Numbered from the stretch's first letter, positions 7,491 to 15,019 are shown. The stretch is DNA of 27,255 nt from an uncultured Lachnospiraceae bacterium (GCA_900544445.1 UQVK01000045.1:1-27255); one strand, 5' to 3'. Numbers and translations: made by a program. Notes: generated by a model not told the origin, from the letters alone.

Positions 7491-7982
7491 TCAGTTGAAC
7501 TCCCGGAGAGGTGTGAATCTCACGCCGTCCGGTTCGGCGGTTCCGCAGTAGACGTCCTGGTCCTTTTGCCCCGTTTCCAGATAATGTTTCAGGACGTATT
7601 TGGCGGTGAAGGGCATTTCCAGTTCAGAAAGCCCGTCCAGATGAAACCATCTGGGAATGCCCTCATCGCTGGAAAGGCAGACGGACGCGCCCGGCTTCAG
7701 GTCTGCAAAAAAATAATAAAACTGCCGGATCTGTCCCTTACGCAGCCGCAGTGTCACATATTTCAGGCGGAGATGAAGAAGATCGCTTTCCGGAACGCCC
7801 AGTTCCTCGTAGAGTTCCCGAAGCACGCAGGCTTTTGCGTCGTTCAGCTCTTCCTTTTCGAAATGCCCGCCGATTCCGCACCAGCAGGGTGCAACCTCGG
7901 AAGAACCGATGCGGTAGAGAAGCAGGATTCGGTCATCCTGCTGAATGTAAATGGTTGTCATATGATTCAGTGTTCCGTCCAT
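7491..7982 (-). CDS. NUDIX hydrolase
   Basis: A 163-residue Nudix protein. The Nudix box runs from about residue 38 to 63: GGHFEKEELNDAKAC, then VLRELYEELGV, with RELYEELG as the metal-binding helix. It has two more residues between the GG and the RE than the classical GX5EX7REUXEEXGU spacing, a variant I recall from Clostridia. The likely reaction is Mg-dependent cleavage of a nucleoside diphosphate-linked compound; the substrate is not evident. The start at 7982 is chosen for the AGGGG upstream; ATG 7961 is an alternative with a poorer site. The frame is open far upstream into the phosphoesterase gene, but that part does not look like Nudix sequence. Third gene of the VOC operon. Confidence 0.85.
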   Translation of the reverse strand: MDGTLNHMTTIYIQQDDRILLLYRIGSSEVAPCWCGIGGHFEKEELNDAKACVLRELYEELGVPESDLLHLRLKYVTLRLRKGQIRQFYYFFADLKPGASVCLSSDEGIPRWFHLDGLSELEMPFTAKYVLKHYLETGQKDQDVYCGTAEPDGVRFTPLREFN

Positions 7983-8080
7983 TGTAATCCAGGCCCCTTT
8001 CCGGAGCGTAGCAAAGCAAAGCTTTGCGGCTCCCTTGATGAAGAAAGCGGCAGGGCCGCCTTCCTCTGAAACGGTTAGTC

Positions 8081-9055
8081 TTAAGAAGCGGCAGGACTGC
8101 CGCCCAGTTCCACCAGCGCCCTTTCCATAAAAATCTCCGGGATGTCCGGCCAGCGGCAGGCTCCGGTTTCCTTCTCGCAAAGCTGCATGGCCCGTCCCAG
8201 CACAGCCCCGTGGGACAGAGGGAACCCCTGCAGAAGAAGCTCCGTGATCCGGCACCAGATGGGAGCGTTGTCATACAGGCCGGTGGCATGAAGCTCCCGG
8301 ATTGCCTGACCGGCATCGTATTCCAGCGTCACCATCTCTTCCTCCCATCTTCCCGCATATGCCGGATCTGAGGAGTCCGGAACTGCATGCAGGATCAGAT
8401 ACTGCGTCCGGCCGCCGGAACAGGCTGAATCCTCTGGGAAAAGCGGCACGCCAACGGACCCCGGATTGAGGATGGTCACGCCCCGGTGCTTGATTTTTCG
8501 CTGCACATGCGTATGCGCGCAGAGAATGAGAGAGCAGGGACTTTCCTCCATGAGAGAAAGCGTATCCGGGTCGTCGGGAAGCATTTTCTGATTGATCCGT
8601 TTCGGGGAGCCATGGCAGGCAACAAAAGGCGGAAGACCCGGGATGACGATCTGCCGCATCGGCTCCAGGCGGGAGAAAAAATGCAGATCCTCTTCCGTAA
8701 GGCGTCGGTAGCTGTACAGCATGCAGCCGGTGATGGAGTCCTTTTCCTTCCAGCCCTTTTCTCCGTCTTTTCGGTAATTCAGCCAGTAGTTTTCTTTGTT
8801 TCCGCGGATGAAAAGGCAGGAGTACCGGTCGGAAAGCCCGTACAGAAGCCGCATCACCCGTTCGGGATGGGCGAGTTCCCCGGCGTAGTCACCGAGAAAC
8901 AGATAATTGCGGATGCCCTTCTTTTCCGCATCAGTAAGGCAGCGCTCCAGCGCCGCATCATTCCCGTGGATGTCCGCCATCACGGCGATGGACAGGGGAA
9001 AAACGCCGCTGCCATTCGCATCTGCTGCAGAGAAAAAAACAGTTTCGTGCCCCAT
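8081..9055 (-). CDS. Calcineurin-like metallophosphoesterase (YfcE/MJ0936 type)
   Basis: A 324-residue protein. The dimetal phosphoesterase motifs are present in order: ADIHGN (Asp28, His30), GDYAGE (Gly55-Asp56), RGNKEN (Asn86; the residue after Asn-Lys is Glu where many members have His/Asp-Glu), CHGSP (His148) and AHTHVQ (His181, His183), followed by NPGSVG at 197-202. The C-terminal part beyond about residue 240 is an extension not needed for catalysis. The start at 9055 has AAAGGAG 5 nt upstream; ATG 9070 overlapping the VOC stop is the alternative. It lies between the VOC and Nudix genes, which suggests a small housekeeping or damage-repair operon. The phosphodiester substrate is unknown. 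Confidence 0.87.
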   Translation of the reverse strand: MGHETVFFSAADANGSGVFPLSIAVMADIHGNDAALERCLTDAEKKGIRNYLFLGDYAGELAHPERVMRLLYGLSDRYSCLFIRGNKENYWLNYRKDGEKGWKEKDSITGCMLYSYRRLTEEDLHFFSRLEPMRQIVIPGLPPFVACHGSPKRINQKMLPDDPDTLSLMEESPCSLILCAHTHVQRKIKHRGVTILNPGSVGVPLFPEDSACSGGRTQYLILHAVPDSSDPAYAGRWEEEMVTLEYDAGQAIRELHATGLYDNAPIWCRITELLLQGFPLSHGAVLGRAMQLCEKETGACRWPDIPEIFMERALVELGGSPAAS

Positions 9056-9066
9056 AAGTGCTCCTT

Positions 9067-9447
9067 TCATTCGTGAAGCTCCAGAGGCAGGCCGTCCGGA
9101 TCCTTGAAAAAGGTCATTCTTTTCTGCGTGAATTCATCGATCCGCACCGGTTCCGTTTCAATGCCAAGTCCATGGAGCCAGGAGACGGCCTCATCCATAT
9201 CGGAAACACGGAAGGCCAGGTGGCGCAGACCGCAGGCTTCCGGATAGCTGGGTCTTTTGGGGCTTCCCGGAATGCCGAAAATCTCCAGTTCACAGTCCCC
9301 CAGCTTCAGGTCCAGCTTATAATCGCCCCGTTCCTTCCGGTAGTTTTCCCGGATGACCTCAAAGCCAAGCAGACCGACATAAAAATTTCTGGAACGTTCA
9401 TAATCGGATACGATGATCGCAACGTGGTGGATGGAATCCAGTTTCAT
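9067..9447 (-). CDS. gloA2: VOC family metalloprotein, YaeR/SMU1112c (GloA2) type
   Basis: A 126-residue vicinal-oxygen-chelate protein closely resembling E. coli YaeR, with ERPSRPEACGLRHLAF-like and TQKRFTFFNDPDGLPLE-like blocks recognisable here as RPSYPEACGLRHLAF and TQKRMTFFKDPDGLPLE. Likely metal ligands are His8, Glu55, His76 and Glu123. The fold is that of glyoxalase I, but YaeR-type proteins are not proven glyoxalases, so only a metal-binding lyase or dioxygenase-like role is claimed. The start at 9447 has a GGAGAGG ribosome binding site. First gene of a four-gene minus-strand operon with its own promoter and a structured leader. Confidence 0.88.
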   Translation of the reverse strand: MKLDSIHHVAIIVSDYERSRNFYVGLLGFEVIRENYRKERGDYKLDLKLGDCELEIFGIPGSPKRPSYPEACGLRHLAFRVSDMDEAVSWLHGLGIETEPVRIDEFTQKRMTFFKDPDGLPLELHE

Positions 9448-9450
9448 TTC

Positions 9451-9534
9451 CTCTCCTTCCGCCGCCGAAAGGCGGCATAAAAATCATGGAAGAACGGAGC
9501 AGACCGTTCTTCAGCACGAACACAGTTCGTGTGC
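9451..9534 (-). promoter_or_regulatory. Three-hairpin 5' leader of the VOC operon
   Basis: Three stems lie between promoter and start codon. Nearest the gene is GCCGCC/GGCGGC (9461-9466, 9471-9476) with a 4-nt loop, directly followed on the minus strand by GGAAGGAGAGGAA and the ATG. Next is AAGAACGG/CCGTTCTT (about 9492-9513), then CACGAAC/GTTCGTG (about 9517-9533) with a 3-nt loop. The same three-part layout, with different but still pairing stem bases, occurs at 20511-20579 before the ECF gene. Confidence 0.6.
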
Positions 9535-9562
9535 CTCTCCTACTATAAGGGAAATATGTATC

Positions 9563-9591
9563 ATTATAGCATTTTACAGGAGCAATCACAA
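9563..9591 (-). promoter_or_regulatory. Sigma-A promoter of the VOC operon
   Basis: On the minus strand: -35 TTGTGA (9591-9586), a 17-nt spacer and -10 TATAAT (9568-9563). Transcription would start near 9556, giving a leader of about 110 nt that contains the three hairpins. It is divergent from the padR promoter; about 85 bp between the two promoters hold nothing I can name. Confidence 0.72.
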
Positions 9592-9677
9592 TTCCGGGCG
9601 GATGTGTGGGGAAACTAATTAAGAAAATCTTTCGTTTTTCATCAGAGTTTTTTCGCCGAATCTTCCGGGCTTCTTCC

Positions 9678-9741
9678 TTGCAGTTTTGCGGACTCTGCTC
9701 TATAGTAAAGCTACAAAACAATATTATAGCAAATATAATAT
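9678..9741 (+). promoter_or_regulatory. padR promoter with downstream inverted repeat
   Basis: -35 TTGCAG (9678-9683), a 17-nt spacer and -10 TATAGT (9701-9706). Downstream, ATATTATA (9721-9728) and TATAATAT (9734-9741) form a perfect inverted repeat with a 5-nt spacer, inside the early transcript and 26 nt before the ATG. This is a candidate operator for autoregulation by the PadR protein. Confidence 0.65.
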
Positions 9742-9766
9742 GAAGTTTCAGAAGGGAGTATGGAAC

Positions 9767-10099
9767 ATGGTTTTTAATACGGGAGCGGCGCTGCTGGATG
9801 CGATCGTGCTTGCCGTGGTTTCCAGAGAGCCGGATGGGGCCTATGGCTACCGGATCACGCAGGAGGTGCGGCAGGCGGTGGAGCTGTCGGAGTCCACACT
9901 CTATCCGGTCCTGAGAAGACTTCAGGCGGATGGATGCCTGGAGGCCTACGATATGGAATACGGCGGGCGGAACCGAAGGTACTATCAGGTGACGGAGCGG
10001 GGACGCGCGCAGCTTGGGCTGTATATGGAGGAATGGAAAAAATATTCCGGCAGAATCACAGATCTGCTTGAGGGCCGGACGGGAGGTAAAAGGGAATGA
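9767..10099 (+). CDS. PadR family transcriptional regulator
   Basis: A 110-residue winged-helix regulator of the short PadR class (PadR-s1). The N-terminus LLDAIVLAVVSREPDGAYGYRI and the recognition region SESTLYPVLRRLQADG, followed by the wing GGRNRRYYQVTERG, are typical. The start at 9767 has GGGAG 8 nt upstream; ATG 9740 has no ribosome binding site. The stop overlaps the next ATG (ATGA), so it is coupled to the DUF1700 gene. PadR-DUF1700 pairs are common in Firmicutes, where the regulator controls the neighbouring membrane proteins. An inverted repeat just downstream of its promoter suggests autoregulation. Confidence 0.9.
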   Translation: MVFNTGAALLDAIVLAVVSREPDGAYGYRITQEVRQAVELSESTLYPVLRRLQADGCLEAYDMEYGGRNRRYYQVTERGRAQLGLYMEEWKKYSGRITDLLEGRTGGKRE

Positions 10100-11052
10100 A
10101 CAGAGCGGAATTTATGGAACGGCTTCAGGAGCTTCTGGAGGATATTCCTCAGGCGGAGCGGGAGGATGCGCTTCAATATTATAATGATTATCTGGACGAC
10201 GCCGGAACGGAAAATGAGAACGCGGCGCTTGCTGCGCTCGGCTCTCCGGAACGCATCGCAGACAGCATCCGGGTCGGCCTTCAGGACGGAGAGGATTTCG
10301 GAGAATTCACAGAAGAGGGTTTCCGGATGGATGAAGGAGAGAAAAGAGAACCGGTTCCCGTCAGCGGATGGACGGAGAAAACGGAAGCAGATAAAAACGG
10401 GGCCGAATCCGATGAAAAAAACGGTTTTGGAAACGGGGCCTGTTCCGGAACGCAGGAAAACGGTACTGCAGGGCCTGGAATGGGCAGGCACGGAGGTCCC
10501 GGCCCCGGAACGAACGGGTATGGAAGTCCCGGCCCCGGAATGAGCGGCTGCGGCGCATATGGTTCTGGACCTTCCGGCTTCGGGCCAGGGAACTCCGGTG
10601 GCTTTGGATCCCAGGGCCCCGGATCACAAGGCCGCTGGAATGGTCCGGACATGTCCGCTGCCGGCCCACAAAGGCCGCAAAAGAGAAGCGCAGGAGAGAT
10701 AATTCTGCTGATCCTGGCCTGCCTCTTTCTGGTGCCTGTCCTGGTGCCGCTGGGACTGGGAGCCGTCATTATCGCTTTTGTGTTCCTGGTATGTGTGCTT
10801 GTTTTCTTTGCCTGTATTGTGATTACAGGGATTGTTGTGCTGGTAGTGGGCGGCGCGCTGGTTGTTTTCGCCATTGCCAATCTGGCGGCATTTCCCACTT
10901 CGGCGGTCTGTATCCTGGGCGGCGGTATGGTATGTGTCGGAATTGGGCTTCTGCTGACTCTGCTGATGTGCTGGCTCGCGGTAAATACGGTTCCGGCCCT
11001 GTTCCGGGGATTCGTCAGACTATGCAGTCTGCCATTTCACAGAAAAGGATAA
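10096..11052 (+). CDS. DUF1700 (HAAS domain) membrane protein with Gly/Pro-rich linker
   Basis: A 318-residue protein. Residues 1 to about 65 form the helical HAAS/DUF1700 N-terminus (MNRAEFMERLQELLEDIPQ, then LQYYNDYLDDAG and GSPERIADSI), a cytoplasmic interaction domain usually found with PadR regulators. Residues about 65-120 are charged. Residues about 125-195 are low-complexity, rich in Gly, Pro and Ser with repeated GPG units, encoded by short direct DNA repeats near 10490-10550. The C-terminal third has three or four hydrophobic segments. It is coupled to padR by an ATGA overlap and followed by DUF4097 and PspC genes. Likely role: membrane-linked signalling with PadR; the exact signal is unknown. 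Confidence 0.85.
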   Translation: MNRAEFMERLQELLEDIPQAEREDALQYYNDYLDDAGTENENAALAALGSPERIADSIRVGLQDGEDFGEFTEEGFRMDEGEKREPVPVSGWTEKTEADKNGAESDEKNGFGNGACSGTQENGTAGPGMGRHGGPGPGTNGYGSPGPGMSGCGAYGSGPSGFGPGNSGGFGSQGPGSQGRWNGPDMSAAGPQRPQKRSAGEIILLILACLFLVPVLVPLGLGAVIIAFVFLVCVLVFFACIVITGIVVLVVGGALVVFAIANLAAFPTSAVCILGGGMVCVGIGLLLTLLMCWLAVNTVPALFRGFVRLCSLPFHRKG

Positions 11053-11098
11053 ACAGGTGAAGACGGTACGGCCGAAAGCCGTGCAGAAAGGGGAAGAT

Positions 11099-12031
11099 AT
11101 GAATAAATGGTTTAAGAGGATACTGATTGCTTCGCTGGTTCTGATCGCGGCCGGCGGGATGCTGGCGGTTGGTGGAAGAATGCTCGGAGGACAGAAAGGC
11201 ATGGAGGGGATGCTTGCACAGGGACTGCTGGAGGTATCTGCGGCGGAACAGTCGGATTCGGGCATTGAATTTGACAACAGCCATGAGATCCTGTCAGGAG
11301 ATTTTACGCAGGAGCTGGAAACGCTGCCGGAGTCCGGAGCCGGAAAGCTGACGCTGGAGGTTGGCAATGTCGATGTGAACGTTCTGGAAGCGGAAGGAGA
11401 AACGGCCAGCATTGAAGGCGCTGATATTGAAAGAGCCCAGGCCTATGTGGAGGATGGAACGCTTTATGTGCGGGCTGACAGTGAAGTGAAATGGGTGAAA
11501 TGGATGTTCGGCGGCGGCAGAAGGAGTACGGAAACGGTGGGAGAGCTGACGCTGTATCTGCCGAAGGGATTTTCCTTCGAAACATCCAATCTTACCGTGG
11601 GAGCCGGACAGCTTGCGGTGGAGGAACTGAATGCGGATCACCTGTACTGCAACGCGGGTATGGGAAGTGTGGACATCAGGAAACTTAGCGCGCGGGATGC
11701 GGAGGTTTATCTGGGAATGGGAGAAATCAATCTGTATGATGCGAGGGTTTCCGATATGACTGCGGACATCGGTATGGGGTCCCTGTATATGAACGGGGAG
11801 ATTACAGGAAATCTGAGCGGGACCTGCGGCATGGGAAGTGTGACCATGGAGCTTGCCGGAAAGGAAGAGGATTATAATTTTGATGTTTCCGCATCAATGG
11901 GCAGCGTCCGGATTGGGGACAGGGAAGTTTCCGGGATGAGTTCACAGTGGGGCGCAGATAATGACGCGGCTGGAACCTTTGATCTGGACGTATCCATGGG
12001 CAGTATGGAAATTTACTTTACAAATCCGTAA
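11099..12031 (+). CDS. DUF4097 family beta-strand repeat protein
   Basis: A 310-residue protein with one N-terminal membrane helix (about residues 8-26) and an extracytoplasmic part made of right-handed beta repeats. The repeat register is clear from recurring GMGS-type turns: AGMGSVDI, LGMGEINL, IGMGSLYM, CGMGSVTM, ASMGSVRI and VSMGSMEI. This is characteristic of the DUF4097/putative-adhesin family that accompanies PadR and DUF1700 proteins. The start at 11099 has AGGGG upstream; a GTG at 11057 would add 14 residues unlike a signal anchor. It lies 46 nt behind the DUF1700 gene and 69 nt before the PspC gene. Function is unproven; an envelope-sensing scaffold is an inference. Confidence 0.85.
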   Translation: MNKWFKRILIASLVLIAAGGMLAVGGRMLGGQKGMEGMLAQGLLEVSAAEQSDSGIEFDNSHEILSGDFTQELETLPESGAGKLTLEVGNVDVNVLEAEGETASIEGADIERAQAYVEDGTLYVRADSEVKWVKWMFGGGRRSTETVGELTLYLPKGFSFETSNLTVGAGQLAVEELNADHLYCNAGMGSVDIRKLSARDAEVYLGMGEINLYDARVSDMTADIGMGSLYMNGEITGNLSGTCGMGSVTMELAGKEEDYNFDVSASMGSVRIGDREVSGMSSQWGADNDAAGTFDLDVSMGSMEIYFTNP

Positions 12032-12100
12032 GGATAAGGGATAATAAAAACGTAAGGAGCGGCATCAACAGCTTTGTTTCGCTCCGGAAGAGAGGTAATT

Positions 12101-12478
12101 ATGACAGAATATCAGGATAGAAATCAGAACAATGCGCAGCAGGGCTGGCAGGCAGACAGCACAGGCCAGAACAACGGACAGGGCTGGGAGAACGGGAATG
12201 GCTGGAACGGCGGTCAGAGCAGTCAGGGCTGGGAGAACGGAAACGGTTATGGCGCGAATGGTTATGACAGAAACTATGGAAACGGTTCCGGCAGACGGCT
12301 GACCAGATCTTATTCCAACCGGATGGTCTGCGGCGTGTGCGCGGGGATCGCGGAGTATTTCAACTGGGACCCCACCATCGTCCGGCTGATCTGGGTGGGA
12401 GCAAGCCTCCTGTTCGGAGCGGGCTTTATGGGGCTGATCGCCTATTTCATCGTTGCGGTCATCATGCCTGAGAAATAA
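12101..12478 (+). CDS. PspC domain protein with Gly/Asn/Gln-rich N-terminus
   Basis: A 125-residue protein. The first 60 or so residues are low-complexity (Gly, Asn, Gln, Trp) and include a duplicated QGWENGNG unit encoded by a DNA repeat of 45-nt period at about 12179 and 12224. The C-terminal half is a PspC domain: NRMVCGVCAGIAEYFNWDP, then TIVRLIWVGASLLFG and a second hydrophobic helix ending VAVIMPEK. PspC proteins sit in the membrane and take part in envelope stress responses. The start at 12101 has GAGG 5 nt upstream. It completes the PadR-DUF1700-DUF4097-PspC set and was probably regulated with it. Confidence 0.9.
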   Translation: MTEYQDRNQNNAQQGWQADSTGQNNGQGWENGNGWNGGQSSQGWENGNGYGANGYDRNYGNGSGRRLTRSYSNRMVCGVCAGIAEYFNWDPTIVRLIWVGASLLFGAGFMGLIAYFIVAVIMPEK

Positions 12479-12490
12479 TGGATGATTGGG

Positions 12491-12522
12491 GAACACAGAT
12501 CCTGAGGAAAGGGTCTGTGTTC
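12491..12522 (+). terminator. Hairpin after pspC, weak terminator
   Basis: GAACACAGATCC (12491-12502) pairs with GGGTCTGTGTTC (12511-12522) over 12 positions with one wobble and an 8-nt loop. It is followed only by TCTTG, so it may act as a weak or leaky terminator of the PadR-PspC operon. Confidence 0.5.
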
Positions 12523-12553
12523 TCTTGCGTAAAACGTTATGGAACTGATTTCA

Positions 12554-12583
12554 ATGCCGCCTGTCGGCGGCAGGAAAGGGAGG
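12554..12583 (+). promoter_or_regulatory. ATGCCGC hairpin leader with ribosome binding site
   Basis: ATGCCGCC, a TGTC loop and GGCGGC (stem 12556-12561 with 12566-12571) are followed directly by AGGAAAGGGAGG and then the start codon at 12592. The same module stands before the VOC, DUF4317, PEP/pyruvate-binding and ECF genes. Confidence 0.55.
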
Positions 12584-12591
12584 ACAGGAAA

Positions 12592-13098
12592 ATGTGGGGA
12601 AAAATCAAACCGGAAGAGCTTCATGAGAACCCGTTTTCTCTGATCGGAGAGGACTGGATGCTGGTGGCGGCGTCGGACGGCTCAAGGGTGAACGCCATGA
12701 CGGCGAGCTGGGGCGGCATGGGGATCCTCTGGAACAAGAAGGTCGCCTTTGTTTTTATCCGGCCGCAGCGCTATACGAAGGAGCTGATCGATCAGAGCGG
12801 GAAGCTTTCCCTAAGCTTTTTCGATGAGGGAAGCAGGAAGATGCTAAATTATATGGGGACGGTTTCCGGAAGGGATGAGGACAAGATCGCGGCCTGCGGC
12901 CTGCATGTGGAAATGGTAAACAGCGCTCCCGTTTTCCAGGAAAGCCGCATGGCGATCATCTGCCGCAAGCTTTACGCGCAGCCCATGGAGGAGGCCTGCT
13001 TTCTGGATCAGGAGCTGATTGCGAAGAATTATCCGGACCGGGATTATCATACGGTTTACGTGGTGGAGATCGAGAAAATTCTCGTACAGAAGCAATGA
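12592..13098 (+). CDS. Flavin reductase family protein
   Basis: A 168-residue FMN-binding split-barrel protein of the flavin reductase-like domain family. The N-terminal part ENPFSLIGEDWMLVAASDG, followed by NAMTASWGGMGILWNKKVAFVFIRPQRYT, is the usual flavin-binding stretch. The likely reaction is NAD(P)H-dependent flavin reduction or a related flavoenzyme role in the cytoplasm. The frame is open upstream to 12478, but the start at 12592 is chosen because family similarity begins there and GGGAGG precedes it. The stop overlaps the ATG of the sensor kinase gene, so the two are translationally coupled, an unusual pairing that hints at a redox link. Confidence 0.88.
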   Translation: MWGKIKPEELHENPFSLIGEDWMLVAASDGSRVNAMTASWGGMGILWNKKVAFVFIRPQRYTKELIDQSGKLSLSFFDEGSRKMLNYMGTVSGRDEDKIAACGLHVEMVNSAPVFQESRMAIICRKLYAQPMEEACFLDQELIAKNYPDRDYHTVYVVEIEKILVQKQ

Positions 13099-14270
13099 TG
13101 AGAACCAGAGAGAAAATGCCTCCGGCGGACGGGCCGGCCGCCCGGAATGAAAAACGGCGGCCGGAAGCCTCCGGGCGGATGAAAAAATATCCGGCGTGGT
13201 GCCAGGTCACCTGGAAGGATGTCGGGATTACCCTTGGCATCCTTTTTGTTGCGACCATCGCCGCCTATATCTATGATCGGCTTACGGCCCAGACCATGAA
13301 CGTGATCATGTTCTATACCCTGGCAATCCTTCTGGTTTCCCGGACGACACAGGGATACATTCCGGGAATTGCAGCGGCTTTTCTCAGTGTTTTTGCGGTG
13401 AATTACCTGTTCACCTATCCATACTGGAAACTGAATTTCATGCTGGATGGGTATCCGGTTACCTTCTTCTGCATGATGGTGGTAGCCGTGCTGACCAGCA
13501 TGGCCACCTCGCACATGAAGAAGCAGGCAAAGGAGCTTTCGGAGCGGGAAAAGCTGCTGGCGGAGGCGGAAAAGGAGAAGATGCGGGCAAACCTCCTGCG
13601 GGCGGTGTCCCATGACCTGCGCACGCCTCTGACAGGAATTATCGGGGCGAGCAGCTCCTATCTGGAAAATGAAGAACGGCTTACGGATCAGGAAAAAAGG
13701 GAGATGGTGCGGCATATCGGAGAGGATGCCGACTGGCTTCTGAACATGGTGGAAAATCTGCTCACTGTGACCAGAATCAGCGAGGGCCGCGCCAGCGTGA
13801 ACAAATCCCTGGAGCCTGTGGAGGAAGTGATGAGCGAAGCCGTATTCCGGCTGAAAAAAAGAATTCCGGACGCGAACATACGGGTGCTGCTTCCGGAGGA
13901 ATTCATCATGATTCCCATGGACGCCATGCTGATCGAGCAGGTTCTGATCAATCTGATGGAGAATGCGGTCTTTCATGCGGGAAGCAGCGAGCCTGTGGAA
14001 TGCAGCGTGCAGATCGAAAAAAGGGATGTGACCTTCCTGGTGACGGATCAGGGCGTGGGAATTCCGGAGGATAAGCTCACCGCCATTTTTGACGGGACCG
14101 GACAGACGGAAAACAGCGTGGCGGACGGACATAAGGGTATGGGAATCGGCCTGTCTATCTGCAAAACCATCGTCACGGCGCATGGGGGAACCATCGGCGC
14201 AAGAAATCACGGACATGGCGCGCAGTTTTATTTTACGCTGCCGCGCAGCGCCGAAGGCATACAACAGTAA
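13095..14270 (+). CDS. KdpD-like sensor histidine kinase (DUF4118 type, N-terminally short)
   Basis: A 391-residue histidine kinase. A charged N-terminus of about 40 residues leads into a DUF4118/KdpD-type four-helix membrane block (about 42-138), a coiled linker (140-165), the H-box SHDLRTPL with His173, N-box NLMENA (286-291), G1 DQGVGIP (318-324) and G2 GMGIGLSI (348-355). It lacks the cytoplasmic KdpD and universal-stress domains of full-length KdpD. It overlaps the flavin reductase gene (ATGATGA; the second ATG at 13098 is also possible). Its probable partner, a KdpE-like regulator, lies convergent 18 bp away instead of in the same operon. No kdpFABC genes are in the window, so the controlled genes are unknown. 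Confidence 0.9.
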   Translation: MMRTREKMPPADGPAARNEKRRPEASGRMKKYPAWCQVTWKDVGITLGILFVATIAAYIYDRLTAQTMNVIMFYTLAILLVSRTTQGYIPGIAAAFLSVFAVNYLFTYPYWKLNFMLDGYPVTFFCMMVVAVLTSMATSHMKKQAKELSEREKLLAEAEKEKMRANLLRAVSHDLRTPLTGIIGASSSYLENEERLTDQEKREMVRHIGEDADWLLNMVENLLTVTRISEGRASVNKSLEPVEEVMSEAVFRLKKRIPDANIRVLLPEEFIMIPMDAMLIEQVLINLMENAVFHAGSSEPVECSVQIEKRDVTFLVTDQGVGIPEDKLTAIFDGTGQTENSVADGHKGMGIGLSICKTIVTAHGGTIGARNHGHGAQFYFTLPRSAEGIQQ

Positions 14271-14288
14271 GCCGCGCCTGAGCACGCC

Positions 14289-14996
14289 TCAGCGCCCCTC
14301 GTCCTCGGCCATCCGGTAACCCACGCCGATCTCCGTCAGGATGAAATGTGGCTCCGCCGGATTTTTTTCCAGTTTTCTGCGGATGTTCGCCATGTTGACC
14401 CGGAGAATCCGGTTGTTGTCGTCCGCGTAGGGCCCCCACACATGAGAAATGATGGCGTCATAGGTCATGACCCTGCCGGAATTGACGGCGAGGAAGGAGA
14501 CGATTTTAAATTCCACCTGGGTCAGATGCACGGGCTTTTCTTCCACGGTTACAAGCCGTCTGTCAAAATCGATGGTAAGCCCGCCGGAACGGTAGGGATG
14601 TCCGGCGGTCATGCCGCCCGCCATCTGCGCCCCGTGGCGGAGCGCTGTGCGGATGCGTGCCATCAGCTCCGATGAGCCGAAGGGCTTGGTGATATAATCA
14701 TCCGCCCCCAGATCCAGAGCCGTCACCTTTTCCTTTTCCTGGGTGCGGGCGGAAATGACGAGGATGGGAATCGCGGTATAGGCGCGGATCTGCCGAATCA
14801 CGTCCATGCCGTCCAGATCCGGCAGACCCAGATCCAGAAGAATGATATCCGGACACTGGGAGGCGGTCAGGGAAACCCCTTCCCTGCCAAGCCCTGTGGT
14901 GATCGTTTTATAGCCCTGTGCCTTCAGTGTGGTTGCAATGAAATCACAGATGTTCTTTTCGTCCTCAATAATCAGTACCATTACTTTATTCTGCAT
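14289..14996 (-). CDS. OmpR/KdpE-like response regulator
   Basis: A 235-residue response regulator. The receiver domain has the acidic pair Glu11-Asp12, phosphoacceptor Asp55 in LLDLGLPDLDG, Ser82 and Lys104 in ITKPF. The C-terminal OmpR/PhoB winged helix includes HLTQVEFKIVSFLAVNSGRV and RVNMANIRRKLE, ending in a GVGYRM wing. The overall look is KdpE-like. The start at 14996 has GAGG 11 nt upstream. It is the last gene after the DUF4317 gene (22-nt gap) on the minus strand and converges on the KdpD-like kinase gene, the expected partner. Target promoters are not evident from the sequence. Confidence 0.92.
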   Translation of the reverse strand: MQNKVMVLIIEDEKNICDFIATTLKAQGYKTITTGLGREGVSLTASQCPDIILLDLGLPDLDGMDVIRQIRAYTAIPILVISARTQEKEKVTALDLGADDYITKPFGSSELMARIRTALRHGAQMAGGMTAGHPYRSGGLTIDFDRRLVTVEEKPVHLTQVEFKIVSFLAVNSGRVMTYDAIISHVWGPYADDNNRILRVNMANIRRKLEKNPAEPHFILTEIGVGYRMAEDEGR

Positions 14997-15019
14997 ATCA
15001 GGTTATTCCTCGAATCAGC

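Noticed and set aside
10480..10560. CRISPR-like short repeats
   Set aside because: The repeats are in frame and encode Gly/Pro-rich protein segments; there are no spacers of uniform length.
13056..14285. Long minus-strand frame opposite the sensor kinase gene
   Set aside because: It is the shadow of a clear histidine kinase with all catalytic boxes; its translation is His/Arg-rich and matches nothing.
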